Assembly: GCF_003352915.1 (NCBI RefSeq)
Contig: NZ_CP022314.1
Location: forward strand, 646,637-710,636
Source: Arthrobacter sp. PM3
GTDB lineage: Bacteria > Actinomycetota > Actinomycetes > Actinomycetales > Micrococcaceae
Direction of reading: 5' to 3'
DNA: 64,000 nt
Numbering within the stretch: the stretch's first letter is position 1; each line of letters starts with the position of its first letter. Made by a program: the position numbers and the translations under genes. The notes below the pieces were generated by a model that ran no database searches, was not told where the DNA came from, and saw only the letters and a program-made list of their open reading frames with translations. Shown piece after piece: positions 15,481 to 24,182 of the stretch.

Positions 15481-16974
15481 ACCAAGAAGAAATCAGCCGC
15501 GGCGGTCGCCAAGCAGCCCGCCCGCCCCGAAGACCAGCGCCTGCCGCTCGCCAGCACCTTCGCCTACGGCTTCCAGCACGTCCTGACCATGTACGGCGGC
15601 ATCATCGCCCCGCCGCTGATCATCGGCGCCGCCGCCGGCATGTCGTCCCAGGACATCGGCCTGCTGATCGCCGCCTGCCTCTTCGTCGGCGGGCTCGCCA
15701 CCATCCTGCAGACCATCGGCATCCCGTTCTTCGGGTCCCAGCTTCCGCTCGTGCAGGGCGTTTCCTTTGCCGGCGTGTCCACGATGGTCGCGATCGTCCA
15801 CGGCGGCGGCGGCATCCAGGCCGTCTTCGGCTCCGTCATCGCCGCGTCCCTGATCGGCCTGCTCATCACGCCGCTGTTCTCGAAGATCATCCGCTTCTTT
15901 CCCCCGGTGGTCACCGGGACGGTCATCACCACCATCGGCCTGACGCTGATGCCGGTGGCCGCCAACTGGGCCATGGGCGGCAACTCCAAGTCGCCGGACT
16001 ACGGCAGCGTGGCCAACATCAGCCTCGCGGCCGTCACCATGGCGATCGTCCTGCTCCTGAGCAAGGTCGGCAACGCCGCGATCTCCCGGCTGTCGATCCT
16101 GCTCGCCATGGTGCTTGGCACCGCGATTGCGTTCGTATTCGGCATGGCCGATTTTTCCAAGGTGGCGCAGGGCGAAATTGTCGCCTTCCCCACCCCGTTC
16201 GCGTTCGGTCCGCCCACGTTTGAGGTCGCAGCGATCGTCTCCATGCTGATCGTCATCCTGGTCACCCTGACGGAAACCTCGGCCGACATCATTGCCGTCG
16301 GCGACATCGTCGGCTCCAAGGTTGACGCGAAGCGGATCGGCAACGGGCTCCGGGCGGACATGCTCTCCAGCGCCGTCTCGCCGCTGTTCAACTCCTTCAC
16401 CCAGAGCGCCTTCGCGCAGAACGTGGGCCTGGTGGCCATCACCGGCGTCAAGAGCCGTTTCGTGGTCAGCGCGGGCGGCCTGATCCTGGTGGTCCTGGGA
16501 CTGCTGCCCGTCCTCGGCCGGGTCGTGGCCTCGGTGCCCACCCCCGTGCTGGGCGGCGCCGGCGTCGTGCTCTTCGGCACCGTGGCTGCCAGCGGCATCC
16601 GCACCCTGGCCAAGGTGGAATACCGCAACAACATGAACCTGATCGTCGTCGCGGCGTCCCTCGGCTTTGGCATGATCCCGATCGCCGCGCCGACCTTCTA
16701 CGACAAGTTCCCGACCTGGTTCAGCACGATCTTCCACTCCGGCATCAGCTCGGCGGCCGTCATGGCCATCCTGCTGAACCTGCTCTTCAACCACGTAAAA
16801 GCCGGGAACTCCGACAACCAGTCGGTCTTCGTGGCAGGCACCGAGCGGGTGATCCGCGCCGAAGACCTCAAATGCCTCGCCGAGGGCGACCGCTATGAGA
16901 ACGGCAAGCTGATCGACTGCGAGGGCAAGGAAGTTCCGGTCGAACCGGCCCGGATAGCCGCCGACGAACACTAG
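15475..16974 (+). CDS. NCS2 permease (urate/xanthine type)
   Basis: A 499-residue inner-membrane symporter of the NAT/NCS2 family, distinct from the AzgA branch. The NAT signature region 'QSAFAQNVGLVAITGVKSRFVV' and the earlier 'ETSADIIAVGDIVGSK' are clear. There are about 14 hydrophobic segments and a charged C-terminal tail. Adjacent to uricase, so urate or xanthine is the likely cargo, as for PucJ/PucK and UacT-type proteins. A previous ATG (15455) is out of frame. A strong hairpin follows the gene. Confidence 0.93.
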   Translation: MNTKKKSAAAVAKQPARPEDQRLPLASTFAYGFQHVLTMYGGIIAPPLIIGAAAGMSSQDIGLLIAACLFVGGLATILQTIGIPFFGSQLPLVQGVSFAGVSTMVAIVHGGGGIQAVFGSVIAASLIGLLITPLFSKIIRFFPPVVTGTVITTIGLTLMPVAANWAMGGNSKSPDYGSVANISLAAVTMAIVLLLSKVGNAAISRLSILLAMVLGTAIAFVFGMADFSKVAQGEIVAFPTPFAFGPPTFEVAAIVSMLIVILVTLTETSADIIAVGDIVGSKVDAKRIGNGLRADMLSSAVSPLFNSFTQSAFAQNVGLVAITGVKSRFVVSAGGLILVVLGLLPVLGRVVASVPTPVLGGAGVVLFGTVAASGIRTLAKVEYRNNMNLIVVAASLGFGMIPIAAPTFYDKFPTWFSTIFHSGISSAAVMAILLNLLFNHVKAGNSDNQSVFVAGTERVIRAEDLKCLAEGDRYENGKLIDCEGKEVPVEPARIAADEH

Positions 16975-17021
16975 GACAACAGGACACCAGGACCGGCCGC
17001 ATCGCAACGCGCGCAGACACT

Positions 17022-17049
17022 GTTGGGGCCCGCAGCCGCGGGCCCCAAC
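17022..17049. terminator. Bidirectional hairpin terminator
   Basis: GTTGGGGCCCGC and GCGGGCCCCAAC form a perfect 12-bp stem with the 4-base loop AGCC. It lies between the convergent NCS2 permease (ends 16974) and IclR gene (ends 17121) and could end transcription from either side. Confidence 0.7.
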
Positions 17050-17120
17050 GGTCGTGCTTCCGGGATTTTCCAGGCCCGACGGCGGCCCGGCGGCCGGGGC
17101 GGCCCGGCCGCCTCGAGCGC

Positions 17121-17876
17121 CTAGCCCTGCCGCAGCTCCGCGGAGATCGCCTGCGCCGCCTCCCGCAGGAGCGGCACGGCCTTGTCCGCGAAGTTCTGGT
17201 CCACCCGGGACACAGGACCGGAGACCGAGATGGCGGACGGCGTCGGGGCGTCGGGGATGGCCATCGCAAAGCACCGCACCCCGATCTCCTGCTCTTCCTC
17301 ATCAATGGAGTAGCCGCGCTCGCGGATGAGCTTCAGGTCCGCCAGCAGCGCATCGACGTCGCCGATGGATTTGGGCGTAGGCGTCGGCATGCCCTTGCGT
17401 TCCACGATTCCGCGGACGGTGGCATCGTCCAGCTGGGCCAGGATCGCCTTGCCCATGCCGGTGGCGTGCATGTAGCCGCGCTTGCCCACCTCGGTGAACA
17501 TGCGCATGGAGTGCAGCGAGGGGACCTGGGCGACGTAGATGACCATGTCCGAATCCAGCACGCCCATGTTCGCCGTCTCGCCGAGCCGGTCCACGAGCGA
17601 CTTCAGCTGCGGCCGGGCCAGCGAGCCGAGCTGCTTGTTGGCGGCCTCGCCCAGGCGGATCAGCCGGGGGCCCAGCGCGTAGCGGCGGTTGGGCAGCTGC
17701 CGGATGTAGCCCAGGGCCACGAGGGTGCGCAGGAGCCGGTGGATCGTGGGGAGGGGGAGGTCGGTGGAGTTGGACAGCTCACTGAGCGTGACCTCGCCGC
17801 CCGCATCGGTGATCAGTTCCAGAAGTTCGAAGACGCGCTCAACGGACTGCACGCCTCCCGAGGGCTTATCAGCCAT
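17121..17876 (-). CDS. IclR-family transcriptional regulator (purine/ureide cluster)
   Basis: A 251-residue IclR-type regulator. The N-terminal winged helix (about residues 8-70) reads 'GGVQSVERVFELLELITDAGGEVTLSELSNSTDLPLPTIHRLLRTLVALGYI'. The C-terminal effector domain holds 'GKRGYMHATGMGKAILA' and 'GYSIDEEEQEIGVRCFA', typical of AllR/glyoxylate-sensing relatives. ATG 17876 has an AGGAGAG ribosome site; the upstream extension is not credible. It is divergent from malic enzyme and malate synthase, and TTYC-N7-GRAA-type sites lie on both sides of the shared gap. Regulation by allantoin or glyoxylate is inferred from family and neighbours. Confidence 0.9.
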   Translation of the reverse strand: MADKPSGGVQSVERVFELLELITDAGGEVTLSELSNSTDLPLPTIHRLLRTLVALGYIRQLPNRRYALGPRLIRLGEAANKQLGSLARPQLKSLVDRLGETANMGVLDSDMVIYVAQVPSLHSMRMFTEVGKRGYMHATGMGKAILAQLDDATVRGIVERKGMPTPTPKSIGDVDALLADLKLIRERGYSIDEEEQEIGVRCFAMAIPDAPTPSAISVSGPVSRVDQNFADKAVPLLREAAQAISAELRQG

Positions 17877-17913
17877 AACGATTCTCTCCTGCGCGTCGGC
17901 GTCGACATTTCTT

Positions 17914-17928
17914 ATCCACATCGTGAAA
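17914..17928. promoter_or_regulatory. Candidate IclR-type operator, site E
   Basis: ATCC-ACATCGT-GAAA, 38 bases upstream of the IclR gene start. It matches site B read on its minus strand (TTTC-ACATCAC-GAAA) at 11 of 15 positions. Its position suggests autoregulation. Confidence 0.45.
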
Positions 17929-18011
17929 TAAAGCTGAAAACCAAGATACCGCACCGCACCCGCGGACAGCGGACCCGTCAAGGGTTGTTTTTCCACTAAG
18001 CAGATAATAAT

Positions 18012-18026
18012 ATCCATAATACGAAA
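18012..18026. promoter_or_regulatory. Candidate IclR-type operator, site F
   Basis: ATCC-ATAATAC-GAAA in an AT-rich patch, 48 bases before the malic enzyme start and therefore near its promoter. It has the same arm and spacer lengths as the other five sites. Confidence 0.45.
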
Positions 18027-18073
18027 ACATCTAAGCGAGCGCGGCCCGTCAGGACCGCACCAGGAGGAACTCA

Positions 18074-19498
18074 ATGGCGAACCCCAGCCCCGGAAACTCG
18101 ATCACCCTGCGCGTGGAGGCTCCGTCTAGCTTCACCGCGACCAGCGAACTCGCGGCGGCCGTCGGCGCCGCCGGAGCGGCCGTCACCGCCCTGGACGTCA
18201 CCGAATCCCACCACGAGACCCTCGTCGTCGACGTCACCTGCAACACCACGGACGACGCCCACGCCGGCCGCGTCAAGGACGCTCTCAACGCCCTCGACGG
18301 CGTCACGGTCCAGCACGTCTCCGACCGCACGTTCCTCATGCACCTGGGCGGCAAGCTCGAGGTGGTCCCGAAGGTGGCCCTGCGCAACCGCGACGACCTC
18401 TCCCGCGCCTACACCCCCGGCGTCGCCCGCGTCTGCCTGGCAATCGCCGAGGACCCCGCCGCCGCGCGGAACCTGACGGTCAAGCGAAACACCATCGCGG
18501 TGGTCACGGACGGCTCCGCGGTCCTGGGCCTGGGCAACATCGGCCCGGCCGCCGCGCTCCCGGTCATGGAAGGCAAGGCCGCGCTGTTCAAGCAGTTCGC
18601 CAACGTGGACGCGTGGCCGGTCTGCCTGGACACCCAGGACACCGAGGAAATCATCCGGATCGTCAAGGCCCTCGCCCCCGTCTACGGCGGCGTCAACCTG
18701 GAGGACATCGCCGCCCCGCGCTGCTTCGAGATCGAGAACCGGCTCCGCCAGGAACTGGACATCCCGGTCTTCCACGACGACCAGCACGGCACCGCGATCG
18801 TCACCCTCGCCGCCCTGGTCAACGCCCTGCGCGTCGTGGACAAGAAGCTCTCCGAGGTCAGGATCGTGGTCTCCGGCGTCGGAGCCGCCGGCTCGGCGAT
18901 CATCCAGCTGCTCAAGGCGCAGGGCGCCCGGCACATCATTGCCGCCGGCCGCTCCGGCGCCATCCACCACGGCGCCAAGTACGACGACGAGCACCGCAGC
19001 TGGATTGCCGAAAACACCAACGAGGCCGGCTTCTCCGGCACCCTGCACGAGGCCCTGGCCGGCGCGGACGTGTTTATCGGCGTCAGCGCCCCGCACGTGA
19101 TCGGCGAAGAGCAGGTTGCCTCGATGGCGGAGAACGCTATTGTGTTCGCCATGGCCAACCCGACCCCGGAGATCGACCCGGTGATCGCCTCCCGGCATGC
19201 CGCCGTCGTGGCCACCGGCCGCAGCGACTTCCCCAACCAGATCAACAATGTGCTGGCATTCCCGGGCTTCTTCCGTGGCCTGCTCGACGCCGGAGCCTCG
19301 GACATCACGCCGGAAATGCTGGTGGCCGCGGCCAAGGCGATCGCCAACCGCGTGGCCGACGACGAACTGAACGCCAGCTATATCATCCCCAGCGTCTTCG
19401 ACCCGGAAGTTGCCGGCGACGTCGCGGCCGCCGTGGCCGCCGCCGCACGCGCGAACGCCGCGCACGCTGCCGGACCGGCCGTTCCGGCCCACGCCTGA
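18074..19498 (+). CDS. NAD(P)-dependent malic enzyme with N-terminal ACT-like domain
   Basis: A 474-residue malic enzyme, decarboxylating malate to pyruvate. Residues about 8-90 form an ACT-like regulatory domain ('ITLRVEAPSSFTATSELAAAV'). The catalytic part has 'SRAYTPGVARVCLAIAEDP' with the conserved Tyr, 'MEGKAALFKQFANVDAWPVCLDT' with the conserved Lys, 'EDIAAPRCFEIE', 'PVFHDDQHGTA' and the nucleotide-binding 'VSGVGAAGSAI'. It has a strong ribosome site (AGGAGGA) and is 47 bases ahead of malate synthase. The two together turn glyoxylate plus acetyl-CoA into malate and then pyruvate. Confidence 0.95.
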   Translation: MANPSPGNSITLRVEAPSSFTATSELAAAVGAAGAAVTALDVTESHHETLVVDVTCNTTDDAHAGRVKDALNALDGVTVQHVSDRTFLMHLGGKLEVVPKVALRNRDDLSRAYTPGVARVCLAIAEDPAAARNLTVKRNTIAVVTDGSAVLGLGNIGPAAALPVMEGKAALFKQFANVDAWPVCLDTQDTEEIIRIVKALAPVYGGVNLEDIAAPRCFEIENRLRQELDIPVFHDDQHGTAIVTLAALVNALRVVDKKLSEVRIVVSGVGAAGSAIIQLLKAQGARHIIAAGRSGAIHHGAKYDDEHRSWIAENTNEAGFSGTLHEALAGADVFIGVSAPHVIGEEQVASMAENAIVFAMANPTPEIDPVIASRHAAVVATGRSDFPNQINNVLAFPGFFRGLLDAGASDITPEMLVAAAKAIANRVADDELNASYIIPSVFDPEVAGDVAAAVAAAARANAAHAAGPAVPAHA

Positions 19499-19545
19499 TC
19501 CGCAGCCCTACCCGCAGCCTTATTCAAGCCCAGGAAGGACCCGCA

Positions 19546-21144
19546 ATGACTCTCACCGTCACCGATCCCCAGCCGATTGACCGGGCCGGGGAAATCCTCA
19601 CCCCGGAAGCCCTCGCGTTCGTCGAGGAACTCCACGTCCGCTTCGCCGGCACCCGCGCCGAGCTGCTCAAAGCCCGCGCCGTCAAGCGCGAACACGTCGC
19701 CCGGACGCACCGCCTGGACTTCCTGCCGGAAACCCAGGAAATCCGCGACGCCGACTGGAGCGTGGTGCCGGCGCCGAAGGCCCTGCAGGACCGCCGGGTC
19801 GAGATGACCGGGCCCGCCGCCCCGGCCAAGATGGCCATCAACGCGCTGAACTCCGGCGCGAAGGTGTGGCTGGCCGACCTCGAGGACGCCAGCACCCCCA
19901 CCTGGTCCAACGTGGTCGAATCCATTCTCAACCTCCGCGACGCCGCTGAGGGAACCTTGAAGTACACCTCGCCCGAAGGCAAGGAGTACACGCTGCGCAC
20001 CGACGCCCCGCTCGCCGTCGTGGTGGCCCGGCCCCGCGGCTGGCACATGGGCGAACGGCACCTCTTGATCGGCGGCGAGCACACCGTCGGCGCCCTCGTG
20101 GACTTCGGCCTGCACTTCTTCCACACCGCCAAACGGCTCCTGGCCAACGGCCATGGACCCTACTACTACCTGCCCAAGATGGAGAGCCACCTCGAGGCCC
20201 GGCTGTGGAACGAGATTTTCGTCTTCGCGCAGGACTACCTCGGCATCCCGCAAGGCACCATCCGCGCCACCGTCCTAATCGAGACCATTCCGGCAGCCTT
20301 CGAGATGGACGAAATCCTCTACGAACTGCGGGACCACGCCTCCGGCCTGAATGCCGGCCGCTGGGACTACCTCTTCAGCATCATCAAGTACTTCCGCGAC
20401 GCCGGGGAGAGCTTCGTCCTGCCGGACCGGGCCACAGTGGCCATGACAGCGCCGTTCATGCGGGCCTACACCGAACTGCTCGTCAAGACCTGCCACCGCC
20501 GCGGCGCCTTCGCCATGGGCGGCATGGCGGCCGTGATCCCCAACCGGCGTGAACCCGAGGTGACCGCGCAGGCCTTCGAGAAAGTCCGGGCGGACAAGAC
20601 CCGTGAGGCCAACGACGGCTTCGACGGCTCCTGGGTGGCGCACCCGGACCTGGTCCAGGTCTGCCGCGAGGTGTTCGACTCCGTCCTGGGCAGCCGGCCC
20701 AACCAGCTGGACAAGCAGCGGCCCGAAGTCAGCGTCACCGCGGAGCAGCTCCTGGACATCCGTTCCGCCCAGGGCCAGGTCACCGAGGCCGGGCTCCGCC
20801 TGAACCTCTACGTCGCCGTCGCCTACACCGCCGTCTGGATCTCCGGGAACGGCGCCGTCGCCATCCACAACCTCATGGAGGACGCCGCCACGGCGGAAAT
20901 TTCCCGCTCCCAGGTCTGGCAGCAGCTCCGTAACCACTCCGTGCTGGCGGACACCGGCCGGACCGTGACCCGTGAACTGGTGTCTGAAATCCTGGCCGAG
21001 GAGACCGAGAAACTCCGGAGCGAAGTGGGTGAGGACGCCTTCCAGCAGCACTACCTGCCGGCCAGCCGCCTGATCGGCGACATCTGCCTGTCCGAGGACT
21101 ACACCGATTTCCTCACCACCCCGGCCTACGAACTGGTGGGCTGA
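19546..21144 (+). CDS. aceB: Malate synthase A
   Basis: A 532-residue malate synthase A, condensing glyoxylate with acetyl-CoA. The signature 'LRDHASGLNAGRWDYLFSIIK' is intact. 'VWLADLEDASTPTW', 'ATVLIETIPAAFEMDEILYEL' and 'FAMGGMAAVIPNRREPE' are typical. The start is ATG 19546 (MTLTVTDPQPIDRAGEIL) with a GGAAGGA ribosome site; a much longer open frame upstream overlaps malic enzyme and is not coding. Isocitrate lyase is absent here, so this copy probably serves glyoxylate from ureides. Confidence 0.97.
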   Translation: MTLTVTDPQPIDRAGEILTPEALAFVEELHVRFAGTRAELLKARAVKREHVARTHRLDFLPETQEIRDADWSVVPAPKALQDRRVEMTGPAAPAKMAINALNSGAKVWLADLEDASTPTWSNVVESILNLRDAAEGTLKYTSPEGKEYTLRTDAPLAVVVARPRGWHMGERHLLIGGEHTVGALVDFGLHFFHTAKRLLANGHGPYYYLPKMESHLEARLWNEIFVFAQDYLGIPQGTIRATVLIETIPAAFEMDEILYELRDHASGLNAGRWDYLFSIIKYFRDAGESFVLPDRATVAMTAPFMRAYTELLVKTCHRRGAFAMGGMAAVIPNRREPEVTAQAFEKVRADKTREANDGFDGSWVAHPDLVQVCREVFDSVLGSRPNQLDKQRPEVSVTAEQLLDIRSAQGQVTEAGLRLNLYVAVAYTAVWISGNGAVAIHNLMEDAATAEISRSQVWQQLRNHSVLADTGRTVTRELVSEILAEETEKLRSEVGEDAFQQHYLPASRLIGDICLSEDYTDFLTTPAYELVG

Positions 21145-21147
21145 GGC

Positions 21148-22473
21148 ATGGCAGGTACCTCCGCCGGGCTGCAGCCACCGACACCGGCCTCCATGACGCC
21201 AGCCCTCTCGCGAGCCGACCTCGCCAGGATCGACGCGCAGCTCGCCGACACCGACCGGCTGCTGGAGCGCAACTACCCGGGCGACGACGGCTCCCGCCAG
21301 CCGGTGCACACCGTCTACGTTCCGGCGGACCGCTTCAGCCCGGTGTTCACCGCGGACTGGGGCGCCCAGGCCCTCGCCGCGGCGGACGCCCGCGGCGGCC
21401 TCGAAAGCCTGTGCGCGCTGCAGGGCCAGGACCCGGAGCTGGCGGCCGCTGTCGCGCCGCGGGTCCGCGCCAAGCTCGCCGCCGAGCCCATCGAGGACCT
21501 GCGCCTGGACTTTGAGGACGGGTTCGGGGACCGGGGCGACGACGCCGAGGACGCCGCCGCTGTTACCGCAGCGTCCGCCGTGGCCGCCGCCGTCGCCGCC
21601 GGCACCGCGCCGCCGTTCATCGGGATCCGCTTCAAGTGCTTCGAAGCCGCCACCCGGGCCCGCGGCCTGCGCACCCTGGACCTGTTCGTCTCGCAGCTGG
21701 CCGCGGCCGGGGAACTGCCGGACGGACTGATCCTCACCCTGCCCAAGGTCACCACCGTCGCTCAGGTGGAGGCCATGGACTTCGCCGTGTCCCGCCTCGA
21801 GGACGCCCACGGCCTCCCGGCGGGCCGGCTCCGGTTTGAGGTGCAGGTGGAAACCCCGCAGCTCATCCTGGGCCCGGACGGCACCTCGCCGGTGGCGCGC
21901 CTGCCGCACGCGGTGCCCGGCCGGATCAGCGGGCTGCACTACGGGACCTACGATTACTCGGCGTCGCTGCAGATTTCAGCGGAGTACCAGTCCATGGAGC
22001 ATCCTGTGGCTGACTTCGCCAAGGAAGTCATGCAGCTGGCCGTGGCCGGCACCGGCATCCGGCTTTCCGACGGTTCCACCAACATCATCCCGGTGGGCGA
22101 CAACGTGGAACCGGCCTGGCAGCTTCACGGCCGCTTGGTCCGCCGCTCGCTGGAACGCGGCTACTACCAGGGCTGGGACCTCCACCCGGCGCAACTGCCC
22201 AGCCGCTTCGCCGCCACCTACGCCTTCTACCGGCAAGGCCTCCCTGCCGCAGCCTCCCGGCTGCGCAACTATGTGGAGCACACCGCCGGCGGCGTCATGG
22301 ACGAACCCGCCACCGCACGCGCCCTGGCGGCGTTCGTGCTCCGCGGCGTCCAGTGCGGCGCTGTCGGCGCCGATGAGGTCCTGGCGCTGGCCGGCGTCGG
22401 ACTCTCCCAACTCACCGTACTGGCCCACCCGCGGCTGGCCGCCTCCACCCCACTTCGAAGTAAGGACCAATAA
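21148..22473 (+). CDS. DUF6986-type protein, HpcH/CitE-like aldolase fold
   Basis: A 441-residue protein related to the HpcH/HpaI/citrate-lyase-beta TIM-barrel superfamily. 'DLRLDFEDGFGDRG' looks like a metal and substrate loop. 'GLILTLPKVTTVAQVEAM', 'LRFEVQVETPQLILG' and 'ISGLHYGTYDYSASLQISAEYQ' correspond to later strands. The biochemical role is not established as far as I know. It follows malate synthase by 3 bases and its stop overlaps the ATG of allE by one base, so a role in handling glyoxylate or a ureide-derived C2-C4 acid is likely. An alternative start is the ATG at 21193. Confidence 0.75.
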   Translation: MAGTSAGLQPPTPASMTPALSRADLARIDAQLADTDRLLERNYPGDDGSRQPVHTVYVPADRFSPVFTADWGAQALAAADARGGLESLCALQGQDPELAAAVAPRVRAKLAAEPIEDLRLDFEDGFGDRGDDAEDAAAVTAASAVAAAVAAGTAPPFIGIRFKCFEAATRARGLRTLDLFVSQLAAAGELPDGLILTLPKVTTVAQVEAMDFAVSRLEDAHGLPAGRLRFEVQVETPQLILGPDGTSPVARLPHAVPGRISGLHYGTYDYSASLQISAEYQSMEHPVADFAKEVMQLAVAGTGIRLSDGSTNIIPVGDNVEPAWQLHGRLVRRSLERGYYQGWDLHPAQLPSRFAATYAFYRQGLPAAASRLRNYVEHTAGGVMDEPATARALAAFVLRGVQCGAVGADEVLALAGVGLSQLTVLAHPRLAASTPLRSKDQ

Positions 22474-23285
22474 TGGGCAAGTACTACTACCCCCAGGGCG
22501 GCCTGCCGCCGCAGACCCACCTCACCACGGAACGGGCCATCGTCACGGAGGCCTACACGGTAATCCCCAAGGGCGTCATGACCGACATCGTGACCAGCAC
22601 CCTGCCGGGTTTCTCCAACACCCGCTCCTGGATCCTGGCCCGCCCGATCTCCGGGTTTGCCACCACGTTCTCGCAGTTGATAGTCGAGATCGGTCCCGGC
22701 GGCGGTGCTCCCAAGGCCGAGTTCGAGGCAGGCGTTGAAGGCGTTGTCTTTGTCACCAAGGGCAAGGTCAACCTGACCCTCGACGGCGAACTGCACCAGC
22801 TTGAGGAAGGCGGCTACGCCTACCTGGCCGCAGGTGCCACGTGGGGTCTGGAGAACGTCTCGGATGACATTGTCTCCTTCCAATGGATCCGCAAAGCCTA
22901 CGAGCGGCTTGACGGTTACGAGGCGAAGTCCTTCGTTACCAGTGATGCCGAAGTGGAACCCACCGCGATGCCGGATACCAACGGTGCCTGGAAAACCACC
23001 CGCTTCACGGATTCCAACGACCTGGCCCACGACATGCAGGTGAACATTGTGACGTTCGAGCCGGGCGGGGTCATCCCCTTCCCGGAGACCCATGTCATGG
23101 AGCACGGCCTGTACGTCCTGGAGGGCAAGGCGATGTACCTGCTCAACAACGACTGGGTCGAGGTGGAGGCCGGCGACTTCATGTGGCTGCGCGCTTTCTG
23201 CCCGCAGGCCTGCTACGCCGGTGGTCCCGGCCAGTTCCGCTACCTGCTGTATAAGGACATGAACCGCCAGATCCGCCTCACCTAA
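22473..23285 (+). CDS. allE: (S)-ureidoglycine aminohydrolase
   Basis: A 270-residue bicupin that releases ammonia from (S)-ureidoglycine to give (S)-ureidoglycolate, the Mn2+-dependent step after allantoate hydrolysis. The first cupin is around residues 60-125 ('GGAPKAEFEAGVEGVVFVTKGKVNLTLDG'). The second, around 185-265, contains 'PFPETHVMEHGLYVLEGKAMYLLNNDWVEVEAGDFMWL', with the metal-binding Glu, His and Gln/Glu set. Full length for the family. It is translationally coupled to the preceding DUF6986 gene (TAATG). A hairpin terminator follows. Confidence 0.95.
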   Translation: MGKYYYPQGGLPPQTHLTTERAIVTEAYTVIPKGVMTDIVTSTLPGFSNTRSWILARPISGFATTFSQLIVEIGPGGGAPKAEFEAGVEGVVFVTKGKVNLTLDGELHQLEEGGYAYLAAGATWGLENVSDDIVSFQWIRKAYERLDGYEAKSFVTSDAEVEPTAMPDTNGAWKTTRFTDSNDLAHDMQVNIVTFEPGGVIPFPETHVMEHGLYVLEGKAMYLLNNDWVEVEAGDFMWLRAFCPQACYAGGPGQFRYLLYKDMNRQIRLT

Positions 23286-23306
23286 GCGGCACGCCTCGCG
23301 GCGGCG

Positions 23307-23342
23307 AGCATCACCGGGACCCCTTGTGGACCCGGTGATGCT
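23307..23342 (+). terminator. Hairpin terminator after allE
   Basis: AGCATCACCGGG (23307-23318) and CCCGGTGATGCT (23331-23342) form a perfect 12-bp stem with a 12-base loop, 21 bases after the allE stop. It probably ends the malic enzyme-to-allE transcript. Confidence 0.65.
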
Positions 23343-23358
23343 TGCCTAGCCTGAGCCT

Positions 23359-23520
23359 GTGAAATACGAATCCCTGTGGATCGGAATGCTCGTGGGCGCG
23401 GCCCTCGGCTTCGCCATCGGCGTGGCCACGGTGGACAAGCCGTTCACGGGCCTGCTAATCGGCCTCGGCATCGGCGCGCTGGTGGGGCTGGCGGCCCGGA
23501 AGGACCCCCGGAAAGGCTAG
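23359..23520 (+). CDS. Small glycine-zipper membrane protein (53 residues)
   Basis: A GTG at 23359 opens a 53-codon frame. It starts M-K-Y-E-S-L-W and then forms two hydrophobic helices rich in GxxxG/A spacing ('IGMLVGAALGFAIGVAT' and 'GLLIGLGIGALVGLAA'), separated by 'VDKPFT', with a basic tail 'RKDPRKG'. This hairpin of glycine-zipper helices is typical of small integral membrane proteins of unknown function. It sits between a terminator and a convergent acetyltransferase gene. There is no strong ribosome site, so the start is uncertain. Confidence 0.5.
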   Translation: MKYESLWIGMLVGAALGFAIGVATVDKPFTGLLIGLGIGALVGLAARKDPRKG

Positions 23521-23527
23521 CCGGTCT

Positions 23528-24061
23528 TTAGCCGGCGCCGTGCTGGGCGGTATCGGCCCAGTAGCGGCGCTTGCCATTGCGGGAGTCCTCGTAGACCCCG
23601 CCGTTCTTTTCGATGGTCGCCCGGGAGCCGGCATTGTCCTCATCGCAGGTGATCAGGACCCTGGAGAGCCCAAGGTCCTTGGCCAGTGGCAGGGCATCCG
23701 CCAGCGCCTTGGCTGCGTGGCCGCGACGCCGCGCCGACGGCCTCACGCTGTAGCCGATATGGCCGCCTTCGTTGAGTAGGAAATCGTTCAACTCGTGCCG
23801 GATGGCCAGGGAGCCAAGGAACGTGGCCCCTTCGACGATCCACAGGTACGTGCACGGTACGTACCCCGGTTTCCTCGGGCTCTCCGGCAACGCATCGTTG
23901 ACGAGGGCGTCGACAAAGCGGCGGAATGACGCAAGCTCCCGGAGGTCTTCCAGAGCCCAGTCCTCACCGCCGGCACCGTCCCTGCGGGCGCCGTCGAATT
24001 CCTCCGACCCCTCCAGCCAGGATGAGTGGTAGCTTGCGTCCGGAGCGATAAGGTGGGCCAT
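23528..24061 (-). CDS. GNAT family N-acetyltransferase
   Basis: A 177-residue GNAT enzyme, transferring an acetyl group from acetyl-CoA to an unknown amine. The acetyl-CoA loop is 'YSVRPSARRRGHAAKAL', followed by 'LPLAKDLGLSRVLITCDEDNAGSRATIEKNGG', a characteristic last third. 'YLWIVEGATFLGSLAIRHEL' is the central strand. The start is taken at ATG 24061 (MAHLIAPDASYHSSWLEG); the long upstream extension overlaps the divergent membrane gene. It does not seem connected with the purine genes. Confidence 0.9.
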   Translation of the reverse strand: MAHLIAPDASYHSSWLEGSEEFDGARRDGAGGEDWALEDLRELASFRRFVDALVNDALPESPRKPGYVPCTYLWIVEGATFLGSLAIRHELNDFLLNEGGHIGYSVRPSARRRGHAAKALADALPLAKDLGLSRVLITCDEDNAGSRATIEKNGGVYEDSRNGKRRYWADTAQHGAG

Positions 24062-24182
24062 CACAAGAGCGTATGCGAATGGTCCGCCGCGGAGCGGCCT
24101 CACGCCCTTGGTCGGCGTGCCGGTTGGCGAGGACTGCACGGCGCCCACGCACAAGGCTCGCCCGGAAAGGGAAGGGGGTGGC

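Noticed and set aside
15493..17274. A 593-codon minus-strand frame across the NCS2 permease
   Set aside because: Low-complexity Asp/Gly/Arg/His composition, antisense to a gene with clear membrane helices and the NAT motif.
18613..19545. Upstream extension of the malate synthase frame
   Set aside because: It runs out of frame through malic enzyme and is Arg/Pro-rich. A good ribosome site and family N-terminus place the start at 19546.
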